64,000 nt of DNA from Panax quinquefolius. Taxonomy: Eukaryota > Streptophyta > Magnoliopsida > Apiales > Araliaceae. This document shows positions 35,005-46,302 of this stretch, piece after piece. The notes below the pieces were generated by a model that saw nothing but the letters and a program-made list of their open reading frames with translations, had not been told where the DNA came from and did no database searches. Numbering within the stretch: position 1 is the first letter of the stretch; each line of letters begins with the position of its first letter. The stretch covers positions 2,243,828 through 2,307,827 of the forward strand of contig CM035161.1 of the NCBI GenBank assembly GCA_020205615.1. Direction: 5' to 3'. Both the position numbers and the translations under genes were made by a program.

Positions 35005-35016
35005 TGGTATCAGAGC
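35005..35016 (+). promoter_or_regulatory. Primer-binding site of element C (initiator tRNA-Met)
   Basis: TGGTATCAGAGC two bases after the LTR end is the standard plant primer-binding site complementary to the 3' end of initiator tRNA-Met. Confidence 0.95.
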
Positions 35017-35189
35017 TTAGGGATATGATCCCTAGCTAAGATGTGAGACAAGAACTAAGAGGGGAGAGACGGGGACTTCTTTCGCTAGTATGACCTACCT
35101 AAGTTTATTTGTTATTTAATTGGTTGGTCAGAGTATAGGGATAATATGTGATACGTTTATTAACCCTTATTTTGTGGCAGTATCTAAAA

Positions 35190-36270
35190 ATGGCATCCGA
35201 GAACGTTGAGAACATCAATGGAGCACAGGAGACCGTTGAGTCTCCGCAAATCAATAGTCAGGATAATGTGCATCAGGAAGGCGACAATCCTCAGGCAAAC
35301 AACAAAACTTACCAAATGATGAGCGATGGAATGTTAGAGGCTTCATGCAATTTATGCAACATCGAAAAAGAGCGGCTCTCATCCAAAATGCGGTGGAAAA
35401 CATTTGCAACTCTCGGATGGTCACCGCCAAGCGTTTAAGGAAGCTGGGACCACCGGAGTTCTTTGGAGAGCCAAAACCACTTAAAGGCGGAAGCGTGGAT
35501 TAAGCGGATCAACAAAATGATAAAGGTTCCTTGCTCAGGAAGCAAAAGGTTCCTTTGCCACCTTCGTATTGCGTGTGAGGCGATTCTTGGTGGGAATCTG
35601 TAAAATGTACTCAACCTGCCGCACTGAAGATGTCTTGGGAGAAGTTCCAGGAACTGTTCAACGACAAGTACTTTCCCAAAAGTATTCGTCACATGAAAGA
35701 GGTAGAGTTCATCAAGTTGGAGCAAAATAACATGGACGGTGTCGCGTAACGAAGCCAAGTTTGCCGAGTTATCCCGATTTCGTCCCATTTGGTTGATAAT
35801 GAGGAGAGAATGACACGAATATTTTTAAGAGGTTTGAAACACGAGATCGTCGATATCTTATATCTCATAAACTATGTTTGTAGTGAGGATGTTGTTAATA
35901 GGGCTCGATTATTGGGGCGTGATAATGAGTCAACCCAACCAAGAGAAGCGGTAAAAAAATGATAATACCGGTGAAAAGCAGATCATCGAGCGGTGACAAC
36001 AAGCGTGGAGGAATCAACGGCGCGAAATGGTAACCACTTTGGTGGTAATCATGGCCAAAATAATAAGAATGGACATTTCAAAAAGAGGAGATTCAACAAT
36101 GATGGAAAGACGTCAACATCATTCACTGACTATCGTTAAGGAAGGAGAGCGACCACTATCATATGCTTCAAGTTTGGAGAGAGGACACATCGGTCCCAGT
36201 ATGCGATGCCATCCAAAGCATGTTACAACTGTGGAAGAAAAGGTCACCTGGCCCAATTTTGTCGTTCACC
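35190..36270 (+). pseudogene. gag: Element C gag with CCHC zinc knuckle, frameshifted
   Basis: The ATG at 35190 opens MASENVENINGAQETVE, equivalent to element B's gag start. Matching blocks follow in changing frames: GPPEFFGEP (35446 on), FNDKYFPKSIRHMKEVE (about 35657-35707) and SHLVDNEE (about 35785-35808). The nucleocapsid CYNCGRKGHLAQFC at 36221-36262 keeps all four zinc ligands (C-X2-C-X4-H-X4-C). The shifts coincide with short scrambled patches relative to element B. Gag would form the particle around the element RNA. Confidence 0.85.
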
Positions 36271-37081
36271 AAAGACAAGTTCAGCTAAGACGGAGGCACC
36301 AAAGGCCATCGCAGAAAATTCAAAACCAGTAGTGCAAGGGAGAGCGTTTGTTGTGACCTCCCAAAAAGCAAGGAACCCGAATGAGGTCATCACGGCTAAG
36401 CTAATCATAAACTCTAGCGAAGTTTATACTTTATTTGATACTGGTTCTACCCACTCTTTCATTTCTCCTACTTGCGCTCAACGTTTAAATTTGACTCCGG
36501 AAAAATTGGACTTTGACTTATCTGTTGAAACTCCATTGGGAGAAACCTTCATTGCATCCACGGTTTATAAGTCTTGTTTAGTTCAAATCGCCACCCGCAC
36601 GTTACCTTTCGATCTTATTTCATTAAAAATACTTGCATTTGATGTAATTCTAGGGATTGATTTATTAACTATACATCATGCAAAAATTGATTGTTTTCGT
36701 AGGGTTGTTAGCTTTCATATTCCTAACCATCCTATTATGCGAATTCAAGCAACCAAACCATTAAAATCAATCACTGTCATCTCAAGCCATAAAGCTATTC
36801 ATTTATTGAAAAATGGATGTCAAGCTTTCTTAGCTCATGTCACGGATCTAAACAAAAATACGTCAGTTTTGAATGATATTCCTATTGTTAATGAATTTCC
36901 TGACATATTCCCTGAAGAACTTCCTAGCCTACCCCCAGAGCGTGAAATTGAATTTTGTATCGACCTTGAACCCGGTACAAAACCCATTTCCAAAGCCCCA
37001 TATCGAATGGCTCTATTGAACTTCGAGGAGTTAAAGACCATTGCTGCAGGAATTGTTAGACATTGGCTTTATTCATCCTAA
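36206..37081 (+). pseudogene. Element C protease and RT leader
   Basis: The longest open frame of the element (291 codons) begins inside gag at the zinc knuckle. The aspartic protease active site D-T-G is intact at residue 78 (LFDTGSTHSFIS, Asp codon at 36437). It is followed by CAQRLNLTPEKLDF and VILGIDLLTIHHAKIDC, the protease core. The end reads PREIEF-like EREIEFCIDLEPGTKPISKA and PYRMA, the start of the RT domain. The open frame ends at a stop near 37079 that interrupts the RT. Confidence 0.88.
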
Positions 37082-37576
37082 AGTACTTCTCCTTGGGGTG
37101 CTCACATTATTATTGTGAAGAAGAAAGATGGGAGTATCGACTTTGTATTGATTATCGGGAGTTGAATCATGTCACCATCAAAAATAGGTACCCATTGTCA
37201 CGTATTAATGACTGTTTGACCCGGTTGCAAAGGCGCCAAATTCTTTTCAAAATTGATCTTCGTTAGGATATCACCAATTGAAGATTAGAGCAGATGACAT
37301 TCCAAAGGCGGCTTTCGGAACTCGATGCGGGCATTATGAATTCTAGTCATGTCTTTTGGATTGACTAATGCACTCTTTGCCTTAATGGATATGATGAAGC
37401 AAAGTATTGAGGAATATTTGGATCACTTTGTGGTCGTCTTTATTGATGACATCCTCATATATTCCAAAACCGTGAAGAAGATCATGAAAGCAACACTTGA
37501 GGTCGATGATCAAAAGCTTCGTGAATATAAGCTTTATGCCAAGTTGAAGAAAATGCGAGTTACGGCGAGGAAGTAG
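37063..37576 (+). pseudogene. Element C reverse transcriptase, frameshifted
   Basis: In successive frames the region reads [18 protein letters not shown] (37137 on), FKIDLR followed by GYHQLKIRADDIPKAAF, then MSFGLTNA (37349) and VFIDDILIYSK (about 37436-37468). The F-I-D-D box carries the two catalytic Asp residues usual for chromoviruses. At least three shifts or stops separate these blocks. Confidence 0.88.
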
Positions 37577-38390
37577 CATTCCTTGGGCACGTGGTATCAA
37601 GTCATGGAATATCATTGACCCAAAGAAAGATTGAAGCTATTCAAAGGCGGGAGCAACCTAAATCGATTATGAAATACGTATCTTTCTCGGTTTAATTTGG
37701 TTATTATCGGAGATTCGTGGAAGGATTTTCTCGAATCGCTACTCCTTAACTTCGGTAACTCTCGGAAAGATCTGAAAGTTCGGTTGGAAGCGAGGAATAT
37801 GAGAAGAGTTTTCAAGAACTCAAGAGGAGACTCATTTCAAAGACACATTACGACAATACCATCGGTTCGGAAGGATTTGTTATCTACTGATGATGCTTGA
37901 AAAAGGGTTAGGATGTGTTCTCATACGACATGGGAAAGTCATAGCCTTTATGCCTCACGACAACTCAAAGAATATGAGAGGAATTATCCTACTCATGATC
38001 TAGAGTTGGAAGTTGTTGTCTTCGTGCTAAAGATTTGGAGGCATTACTTGTATAAGGAGAAAGTGGAGATCTTCTACGGATCATAAAAGCCTCAAATATT
38101 TCTTCACTCAAAAGGAACTCAACATGCGACAACGGCGTTGGCTTGAACTATTGAAAGATTATGATCATACCATCAATACCATCTTGGAAAGCGTGCGTGG
38201 TAGGCGGCGCATTGAGTAGAAGATCGTATCTTGAATGCGAGTGCGATATTGTCAACGCAAAAAGGCCCATTTTGTGTGACTTGCAAAGGATGGAGATAGA
38301 GATAAAGACTCCGAGGACCCACGTGATGATGGCGAACATACTGAGTAGAAGCAGACTTTAATTGATAAAGTTAAAATTCGCTCGAACTAT
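37577..38390 (+). pseudogene. Element C RNase H, degraded
   Basis: Blocks in mixed frames match RNase H of Gypsy elements. These include a VAFLGHVVSSHGI-like piece near 37575-37610, [19 protein letters not shown] near 38090-38130, and a GALSRRS remnant of the ADALSR box near 38206. Catalytic acids cannot be followed in one frame. Confidence 0.7.
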
Positions 38391-39396
38391 AGACACTGGA
38401 GGCGATGCGTATGAGGAAGAAAGTGCAAGAAGGTCTTATCTGGGAGGCAAGAATCGATGAAGAAGGAATACTTGAGTCAAATCCGGACTTTGTGTTCTAA
38501 CGACCACGATTTAAAGTATAAAATCATGATGGAGGCTCACAACACACCGTTTGCAATCCATCTCTGGGAGTACCAAAATGTATCTTGATCTTCGTCATAC
38601 ATTTTGGTGGAGCGATATGAAGAGAGAGATAGCGTTGTTTATCTCAAGGTGTCTAACTTGTCAAGCGAGTCAAAGCGCAGAGCATCAAGTACCCAAAGGT
38701 CCATTGCAACCACTTGAATTTCGGAATGGAAGTGGGAGAACATTACCATGGATTTCATTCTTTGGTCTTCCCAAGGTTTCTCAAGGCATAGATGCAATTT
38801 GGGTCATTGTTGATAGATTGACCAAATCTGCTCATTTCTTACCAATCTGAGAAACTTATACACTTGAGCGTCTTGCTCGCATGTACATAAAGCGAGATTG
38901 TAAAGGCTGCATGGTATGCCAAGTATCCATAGTTTCGATCGTGACCCAAGATTCACTTCACGATTTTGGGTTAGTTGCAAAAAGCTATGGGCGCAGATTT
39001 ACGATTTAGTTGGCATATCATCCTCGGACGGATGGACAATCGAGAGGACTATTCAAACTACGGAAGATTTATTAAGACTCTATGTCCTTGATTTCAAGGA
39101 AGTTGGGACAAGTTCTTCTACAGTTGGTGGAGTTTTTCTACAACAAGCAGTTATCAACAAGCATTGGCATGGCTCCATTTGAGGCATTGTATGGAAGAAA
39201 GTGTCGTTCTCGATTATCTTTGGGATGAGGTGGGTGAAGCAGCGTTGTTGGGACCGGAGTTGAGTACATATAACTACGGAAAAAGATTCAAACGATCCGA
39301 TAACGTATAAAAACCTTCACAAGATCGACAAAAGAGTTATCTTGATCTTCATCGAAAGGGCGTGGAATTCGATATAGGAGATCGTGTGTTTATTAC
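38391..39396 (+). pseudogene. Element C integrase core, frameshifted
   Basis: Readable parts are a zinc-binding end DLRHTFWWSDMKREIALF with CLTCQ (38587-38665), then AIWVIVDRLTKSAHFLPI (38790-38850) and SIHSFDRDPRFTSRFW (about 38920-38967), where the second catalytic Asp lies in 'DRD'. A third part near 39165-39220 resembles AP-EALYGRKCRS. The catalytic Glu region near 39015-39045 is shifted. No single frame spans the domain. Confidence 0.8.
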
Positions 39397-39807
39397 GTGT
39401 TGCTCCATGGAAAGGGGTTACGAGATTTGGAAAAGAGGAAAGCTCGATCCTCGATTCATTGGCCCATTTTAATCCTCGATCGAGTAGGAACTGTGGCCTA
39501 TAGACTCGCCTTACCGCCAAGTATGTCTCATGTTCATAACGTTTTTCACATATCTATGTTACGTAAATATGTGAAAGATCCAAACCACATTATTGAGTTA
39601 GAACTAAATGAAATAGCAGAAGACTTAACGCATGAAGAGGTGCCTGTTCAAATCTTGGATAAGAAAGAACATATTTTACGCTCCAAGGTTATACCTCAAG
39701 TCAAAGTTTTATGGAAGAACCACGATGTTGAGGAAATGACCTGGGAGTTAGAATCTGAAATGAAATCAAGGTATCCTTACCTCTTTGACATACCGGTCGT
39801 ACCCTAA
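39397..39807 (+). pseudogene. Element C integrase C-terminus with chromodomain-like tail
   Basis: One open frame of 136 codons reads DRVGTVAYRLALPPSMSHVH and NVFHISMLRKYVKDPNHIIE, the GPY/F-side region. It then reads VQILDKKEHILRSKVIPQVK and VLWKNHDVEEMTWELESEM and ends with a stop after DIPVVP. The W-x-x-x-x-x-E-x-x-T-W-E pattern is the chromodomain-like module of Tekay/Del integrases, thought to guide insertion to heterochromatin. The first Met (39397) is not a real start; it is part of pol. Confidence 0.88.
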
Positions 39808-39827
39808 TTTCGAGGGAGAAATTTCTT

Positions 39828-39841
39828 AAGAGAAGGGAGAT
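39828..39841 (+). promoter_or_regulatory. Polypurine tract of element C
   Basis: AAGAGAAGGGAGAT directly abuts the 3' LTR and would prime plus-strand DNA synthesis. Confidence 0.85.
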
Positions 39842-40715
39842 TGTGAGACCCCAGATTTTATGAATAAATATTTTTCTCGAAATATTTTTATATTATGGTG
39901 TGAATTTGATATAATGTTATAGTTGTGGGCAATATTTATAAATTTTACAAAGTATGCAAGTTTTTATATTATATTCGATTAGTCTGGGAATATTCTTTGT
40001 GTCGGGGAATATTATTACGACTGCACAATCATTGGTGGACCCCACAACGGAATTATTGTCGGATTGAGAAAACGACAAAAATATTTTTATAAAAATAACG
40101 GCGGAAGTTTTACCGTTAATACTGTTGAACTACTCGGTAGTAAAAGTACAGTAATACGCGTGGTTGCATAGGCACGGTATTGATTATTAATGCTTACGTG
40201 AGAAGTCACTCAGTTTTGTTCAATTATTGCTATATTAATTGTTGCATAGTATCTCAAGTTATTTGATTCAATTATTGTCGATATTTTATATATTATTAAA
40301 TCAATAATTGAAATGACAGAGTTAGTAATATTATAAATTGCAATATTAACGATATCTATAAGTTCTGCCAAGGAGAGGTTTGGTCACCTAATTGTGCGTC
40401 AATAGGGAGAAATCCTTATTGGAAAGCCCCCTCTTTCTTAGGAACGACCTTGTCGATTAATATTATGAATTATAATAATGATGACAAATGTTGTTAAAAA
40501 TATTGAAAGGATTTTTATGAGGTAGTTGTTGTAAATTTAACGTATTATTTAGACCCTCATTTACTTATTTTTCAACATTATTGATAGAAAGATATTTAAA
40601 TATAATGGGACCCCTGTGATTATGACATGTTGGGGGAGGGAACATGTGGGCCCCTGGTTTGAAAATTGAATGGGTGGGAGGTTTTGATTTTTGGTTTATC
40701 TGAGGAGTATTATTG

Positions 40716-40772
<57 letters not shown>

Positions 40773-42509
40773 TTTATTTAAATGATTTTGCTTTAAATAT
40801 GGACCGTCAGATTAAAAAGTAAATCAATACGGATAGATTCATGAATTAATTCTTATACGATCCATTCTTACATAAATAGAAGCTCATTCCTTCATTATTT
40901 TCTTACGAATTCTTTGAACTCTAGAGAGAGAAATTTATAGAGAAAAATAAGAGAAGTGCGCTAACTTTCTTTTCCTTTATCCAGTTTCTTTTACGGTGAG
41001 GATATTACTCTTTTGTATTCAAGAAGAGAACTTACATTATTCCATTTCTTTATTATTACATTGGAATAAACTTTATATCTGTGGAATACCTATACTTGGT
41101 GACATTCTTCTATTATTACATCTTTATTATTCCGATTTGGAACATCCATGTTCATGCTTTTTACGGGGACTGGTTCGTCTCTTTATTATTCTATCTTTTT
41201 ATTACATTTGGAATATCACATGCGTGTGTTTTACACAGGACTGGTTAAAATCTTTATTATTACGTATTTATTATTACATTGGAATAACACATACATCTAA
41301 TCTGATACCGCATGCATGGTGATTTCTGTTGTTATTCCATTCTTTATTATTACATTGGAACATCCTGTCGATTGTGATTTTCACGACTTGGTTAGATTAT
41401 TATTATTACATTGGAATAACACATACATCTGAAATACTGCATGCATGGTGATTTTTGTTGTTATTCCATTCCTTATTATTCTCGGTTGGTTAAAATTTTG
41501 ACTTTATACTCCATGAAATTAGTGGAATATCCTTGATATTTACGCTTCATCCAGTATTTTTCATGGAAATATTCTTATGAGCATTCTTGAATTTTACTCT
41601 ACAAAGCAATATCATGTTGACAATTTGGACGTTATTAGTTCCTGAATAACTTAATTCTTGAACTTATTTTATTGAATTCTTATATCATTGTCATCATCCT
41701 CATGTTTATATTTTTTTAAAGTAAATACGTGGCCTGTAGAGCATGGATGGACTTGGTATGATTATGACCGAGGATTATTGATTGTAATCATGGTAGTAAT
41801 GTTATAAATGATGTGGTAAAAAGTCCTCATTGGCCCGTAGTGCATTGATGGATGAGTTGTTGGCATGATCATGACCATTGATGAATACACAAATATCCTT
41901 GGCGTAGTGCATGGAATTTGTGGTCGTGACACTAATGAATATCCTTGGTCGTAGTGCGGGGATGATGTGGATTATTTATTAAAATTTGAGTCTCAATGAT
42001 AAAAGTAATGAAAAACCTTATAAAAACATAAAAGATAGTAGATTTTATTCTCTACTTGACTCTTTTAATGGATTGCTTGATAAATGCAGTTAAACTTAAT
42101 GTCTATTGTATTTTATCGGTTTAACATTGTTGAAGGCTAATGATAATTTATTACGCATTATCTTATTCATAATATTTCTTCTTTGGGCTAGTTGAGCTCA
42201 CCCTTTCTTTCACTTTGTTCTCTTCGGGAAATGAGAATGTAAATTTGGAACTAGTGGGGGGACGGAGTGATGAATTAGAGATGGTGTCTTAGTAGTCCTC
42301 ACTATTCTATAAAATAGTGTGATAATAAATGTAATGAGGACATTTTCTGAGAGTGGATATTGTCTAGAAGACAATATTTGTATTAAAACTCACAGCTTGT
42401 ATTTTGTCGTACTTTCACGACTGTTGTATAATTAAGTTGTATTTGAATTTTGTACCATATATTTGGCGACTCAAGATGGATGATGTATACCTATTTTAGG
42501 GGCGTCATA
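39842..42509 (+). repeat. 3' LTR of element C (~2668 bp)
   Basis: It begins TGTGAGACCCCAG and ends near GGGGCGTCAT; the last CACA of the 5' LTR reads CATA here. It has a (TA)n tract at about 40722-40766, a degenerate TATA region near 40870 (ACATAAATAG), the hairpin array (41000-41500) and leader motifs. Confidence 0.9.
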
Positions 42510-43131
42510 TCAAATTTAACTTAAGATTACCTAACATAGTAATAAGAACTTTTATGATGGGACGGACATTTAGAATTAATAAACAAATTGGATGAACATC
42601 CCATAAACGTACTCCCATTTCTATGTGTTGATATACATTAGGAATTAAGTTGACATATTACATTAGGATATTTTGTAAAATTTAGTAACTTCTTTTCTTA
42701 CTTCCTTAAGTTAAGTATTAGGGTTTGTATCCAAAATGTATAAATAGGCTATGCATTCTCTTGTACAAAACATACTGTGAATATAATTCACCTTCTCACA
42801 AATTCGTATTCTTCATCTCATACATATTTATGTAACTTCTTCTGATCTATGTATGAAAATTGATGTGTGTAATCATTTTCATTATGGATGTTAACACGTG
42901 CGGCTTAAAACACTAGACTAGTCGACAAACTAATAACGGGTGGCTGAAGTGAAGTGTATTCCTCCGAATTCAATATGATAATCTTGGTTTTCAAAATGTT
43001 TTTATATTGAACCAAAGACCCTTTTTTTTAACTCTTACAAAGACTGAAAATATTTTCTAATTCAAAATAAAATTGATTCATTTAAATTTTGATAACAACA
43101 AATCTTATAACTAGTATTACATTTTACATAG
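42510..43131. repeat. Intergenic DNA with a small Copia-like solo LTR at about 42626-42846
   Basis: TGTTGATATACATTAGG opens a block with a TATAAATAGG box near 42739 and a following CATTCTCTTGTACA region typical of short Copia LTRs. CTATG occurs just before (42621-42625) and again at 42847-42851, a possible 5-bp target duplication. The right end lacks the usual CA, so the call is tentative. Confidence 0.4.
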
Positions 43132-43759
43132 TGTTAACGCCAAGATCTTCTGTCACGTCCCAATCACGTAAGACGTCCTGATCCTGTACAGTAAACACGA
43201 TCAACACCAAAAGCTTGACGACTTGATCACGGTGGGAGGATAGCTCAAAGCGTGAGAGTCAAGATCTTGGCGATCACAAGGGTTAACAATGGAGGATAAA
43301 AATATCTAGTGTATTGAGAGAAATAAAATTATCAGTTACCTTTTGCTTGAAGACTTCCTTGCTATTATATATACTCGCATCTGGGTTCATGGCCACCCAC
43401 TCACTTGTCGACACAACCCCCACTCCTCGTTGATTTCGCCGATCGCATGCAGATTGTCACCTTTTTCTCAAGACTGATATTTATCCCTACCGTAACTATA
43501 ATCCCATCCACATTAATGATCTGCAGACTTTCGATCAATGAATTCTTCTTTTTTTTATCATTCTTGAGTTAAAGTAATAGATATTTAAATGTATGATGGG
43601 TCGACCCACTGATCCAGCCCGATACAATAAGGGCTTAACAAGGATTATAGAAAGACTAGGTCCAATAACTTTAAGATCCAATAATGATGGTCCTGTGAAC
43701 TAACCGAATATATAGGCCCAATCTAGTTGGCCCAATAAGTGAAATATCATGACTCAACA
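43132..43759 (-). repeat. Solo LTR of the Tat family (628 bp) with perfect 5-bp target duplication
   Basis: Read on - it starts TGTTGAGTCATG and ends GATCTTGGCGTTAACA, like the Tat 3' LTR at 10047-10673 (627 bp). CATAG flanks it on both sides (43127-43131 and 43760-43764). No internal sequence is attached. This is the product expected from recombination between the two LTRs of one inserted element. Confidence 0.9.
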
Positions 43760-43764
43760 CATAG

Positions 43765-45213
43765 TTCATAAAATTTATTATTATATTAACATAAACTAAA
43801 TGAATACATGTCAATTTTAATTTTAAAAATATTTAAAATTGAATTTTAAAGATCAAAACATTGTTATGAGAAATTTTTTACTTTAGTTCAGTATGTGCAA
43901 TTGACAAACTTTAATATACGCAAGGCGTGGTTGAGTGTTGTGTATAGTAAGTAGTGCACGTCATGGAATGTGTTTTTTAAGTTCAAGTCGTTATTGTTAG
44001 TTATAGCTTTAATTAATTATGAGTTGTTTTGATGTGCCATTTAATTTTATTTTTTTTGTACTAGTAGTACATAATTGTAAGAATTAGTTTATGGCAGCTG
44101 AGCTGATACCACAAAAATAATACCACCACATTGTTTGAACCATCTTTTAATATTGTTCGTTAATTGATTCCATTCTTATGGAAGAATCAGTCCTATTTAC
44201 CTAAAGTCTAATACTCCATTTGTATCTCTCTCTCTCTCTCTCTAAATGACAACTATTTATACTACAACTACAAGCAAACATTTGAAAAGTTAGATCATAA
44301 TCCAACTGGTGATTTGTGAAAAAGTACAATTGCATACATATATATATATTTTATGACAAGTCGCAACTTTCGCGTACTACTTTTTAATTCGCCTACCCAA
44401 AGAGATAATTATATACTTTTTAATGTCATTATAACTCTTTCATATTTTAAATGAATTATCTCAGTTTTAAATTAAAAAATATCTTAAATTATTTTTAAAA
44501 GTCAATAACAATCTTATAATTTTCTTTCAACTGAGGAAGTACAATTTTCAATAGATTCAGAAGGCCCATTTGATTACAGTTACCCTTAATTAACCATATT
44601 TCATGGTAATAATAAGAAGATATATTAGGCAATAACAAGACCATTGTTTATTTTGTGGAATTGTTCAAGTTACAGATTAACCTAAGACGCAAGAAGTTGT
44701 TGTGGATACTTATTACTCTCCGCAAGAAATTCAGTGGAAATCATCTCCCACATAACACATTAACATCAAAACCTCATGGATTGTCATAATATGTTTCCAT
44801 ATATTATTGTATATGAAAGTAAGAGAAGGCAAAAGGTAGACAAAGGCATGCCAATATAAAATCTTTTGGACAGGATTTAAAATATAAATAATGGTGTACC
44901 ATATATATCATCATGGATTCATGATACTTCAATATGGCTAAAGCATTTCCATTGCAATAATTGTACATCCTTACTTTGTCATGATGAGAATGAAGAATTA
45001 TTTCACAGCAGATGATGGTGTTGGAAATGAGATTTGAAAATTGAAATATTAGAGCATTTTGAGGCTCAATTTAATGAGGGATCCACATTCCGGAAATGTC
45101 GGGTTTTTGCACCAATGCGTTCTCCTCCGCAAGGAGTATAACGTGGTATATTTATGTGTTCAAATCCATTAATAATTGAATGAGAAAATTGACTCCAAAG
45201 TCACCTACTTGAT
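43765..45213. other. Intergenic DNA with a (CT)n microsatellite, no gene recognised
   Basis: (CT)n lies at 44226-44243. Base composition is less extreme than in the LTRs, but no conserved frame was found on either strand. A weak Stowaway-like end (CAACTGAGGAAGTAC) is near 44528-44542. Confidence 0.45.
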
Positions 45214-45600
45214 TGTTGAAAGTTGCAAAAGTCCCACATAGGACATTAGAGGGAAAATAGAAGTCTTTATATATGGGATGTTTGCTCAATGGGAAGTGCC
45301 CCAAGGGGCACCCCACTTTCGTGGAAAGGAGAGGACCTAGCCAAGACATGATTCAAACCTGCACGCTGCCGCTATGTGGTTTTGACTCCCAACAGTAATA
45401 AACTGCCAACAGAAGACAACTAATTTTCCCTCCCGTTTTTTGTCCCGTCCCGTTCTGCAGAAAAATTCCCCGTTCTGAAAAATATTTTCTGTTTCTTCCT
45501 TTTTGCAAAATTCCATTACTGCAAAATAATTTCCGTTCCGTTGCAGTGTTCTTCCTTATTCCCTTCCTACTGTAAGTTGTATATACATGCATGCATCATT
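45214..45600 (+). repeat. Possible LTR or TRIM-like fragment
   Basis: TGTTGAAAGTTGCAAAAGTCCCACATAGG is the opening typical of some Copia/TRIM LTRs in plants, followed by TTTATATATGGGATGTTTGCTC as a promoter-like block and a CCGTTCTG-rich leader. The right end and any target duplication could not be placed. Confidence 0.35.
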
Positions 45601-45831
45601 ACTGTTCGTCATATTTACATGCATAATTACTGTAAGTTCAGTACATAACATAAAAATTGGTGCAAAGTGTTCTTAATTTTGAAGTGTTTCTAATTAAAAA
45701 CTGGAAATCCGTTTTATCTTGGGAAGCAATTATTCAATTAATCCTCAAAGACTTGAGAAATAAATTTGTTTTAAGGAAACTTTTGTGAATTGAAAAGCGA
45801 CTGAATTTATTTATTCATATTTTTCTGTGTT

Positions 45832-45862
<31 letters not shown>

Positions 45863-45957
45863 TAATACTATATTTTACAGATAACAGATGGTTAGTGAGG
45901 CATGATCTGCATGATACATAGAATTTACATGGAAGATAAGAAGAAGAAAAAAGCATG

Positions 45958-45984
45958 ATATCCCAATCAGCATGATTGGGATAT
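45958..45984. repeat. Perfect 12-bp inverted repeat with 3-nt loop
   Basis: ATATCCCAATCA, GCA, TGATTGGGATAT form a perfect stem. The role is unknown; it lies next to the WD40 gene remnant. Confidence 0.8.
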
Positions 45985-46302
45985 GTTTCTTGTCTTTTCT
46001 GGTCTGGGCTAATGTTGGCACAGCTGAGAGCCTAGGATATGATGGTAAACCCTCATTCCCTCTCTCTCTCTTTTTTAAACTGATAGCACAGAAAAAGAAA
46101 CAACAAATCTTACTGAGAATTCTATAGTCTATACAAGATATTTATTATTTAATTTGAAGCAAACTCAGCATTCTGTCTTTATTTAAATTTTTAATTTTTC
46201 TAGTACGTTCAAGCTCAATTAACTATCACCATATCCGTATTGGCAAGAATTATAAAACTTGGTCTCATAAGTATCATGTTGAACTACAGCAACCAAACTT
46301 AC

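Larger units (their letters stand above)
32324..42509 (+). mobile_element. Tekay/Del chromovirus-type Gypsy element C with both LTRs (~10.2 kb)
   Basis: Both LTRs start TGTGAGACCCCAG. The inner parts are in order: primer-binding site, gag with zinc knuckle, protease, RT, RNase H, integrase with chromodomain-like tail, polypurine tract. Long LTRs and the KYVKDPNHIIELE ... LDKKEHILRSKVIP tail are characteristic of the Tekay/Del lineage. The target duplication is unclear: TCACA (32319-32323) against TCAAA (42510-42514) if the LTR ends at 42509, or TATCA on both sides with slightly shifted ends. More than ten frameshifts break the coding region. Confidence 0.9.

Noticed and set aside
45971..46050. 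Signal-peptide-like reading on + (MIGICFLSFLVWANVGTAES) followed by a possible splice donor
   Set aside because: The start lies in the palindrome at 45958-45984, no following exon was found and nothing around it supports a gene.
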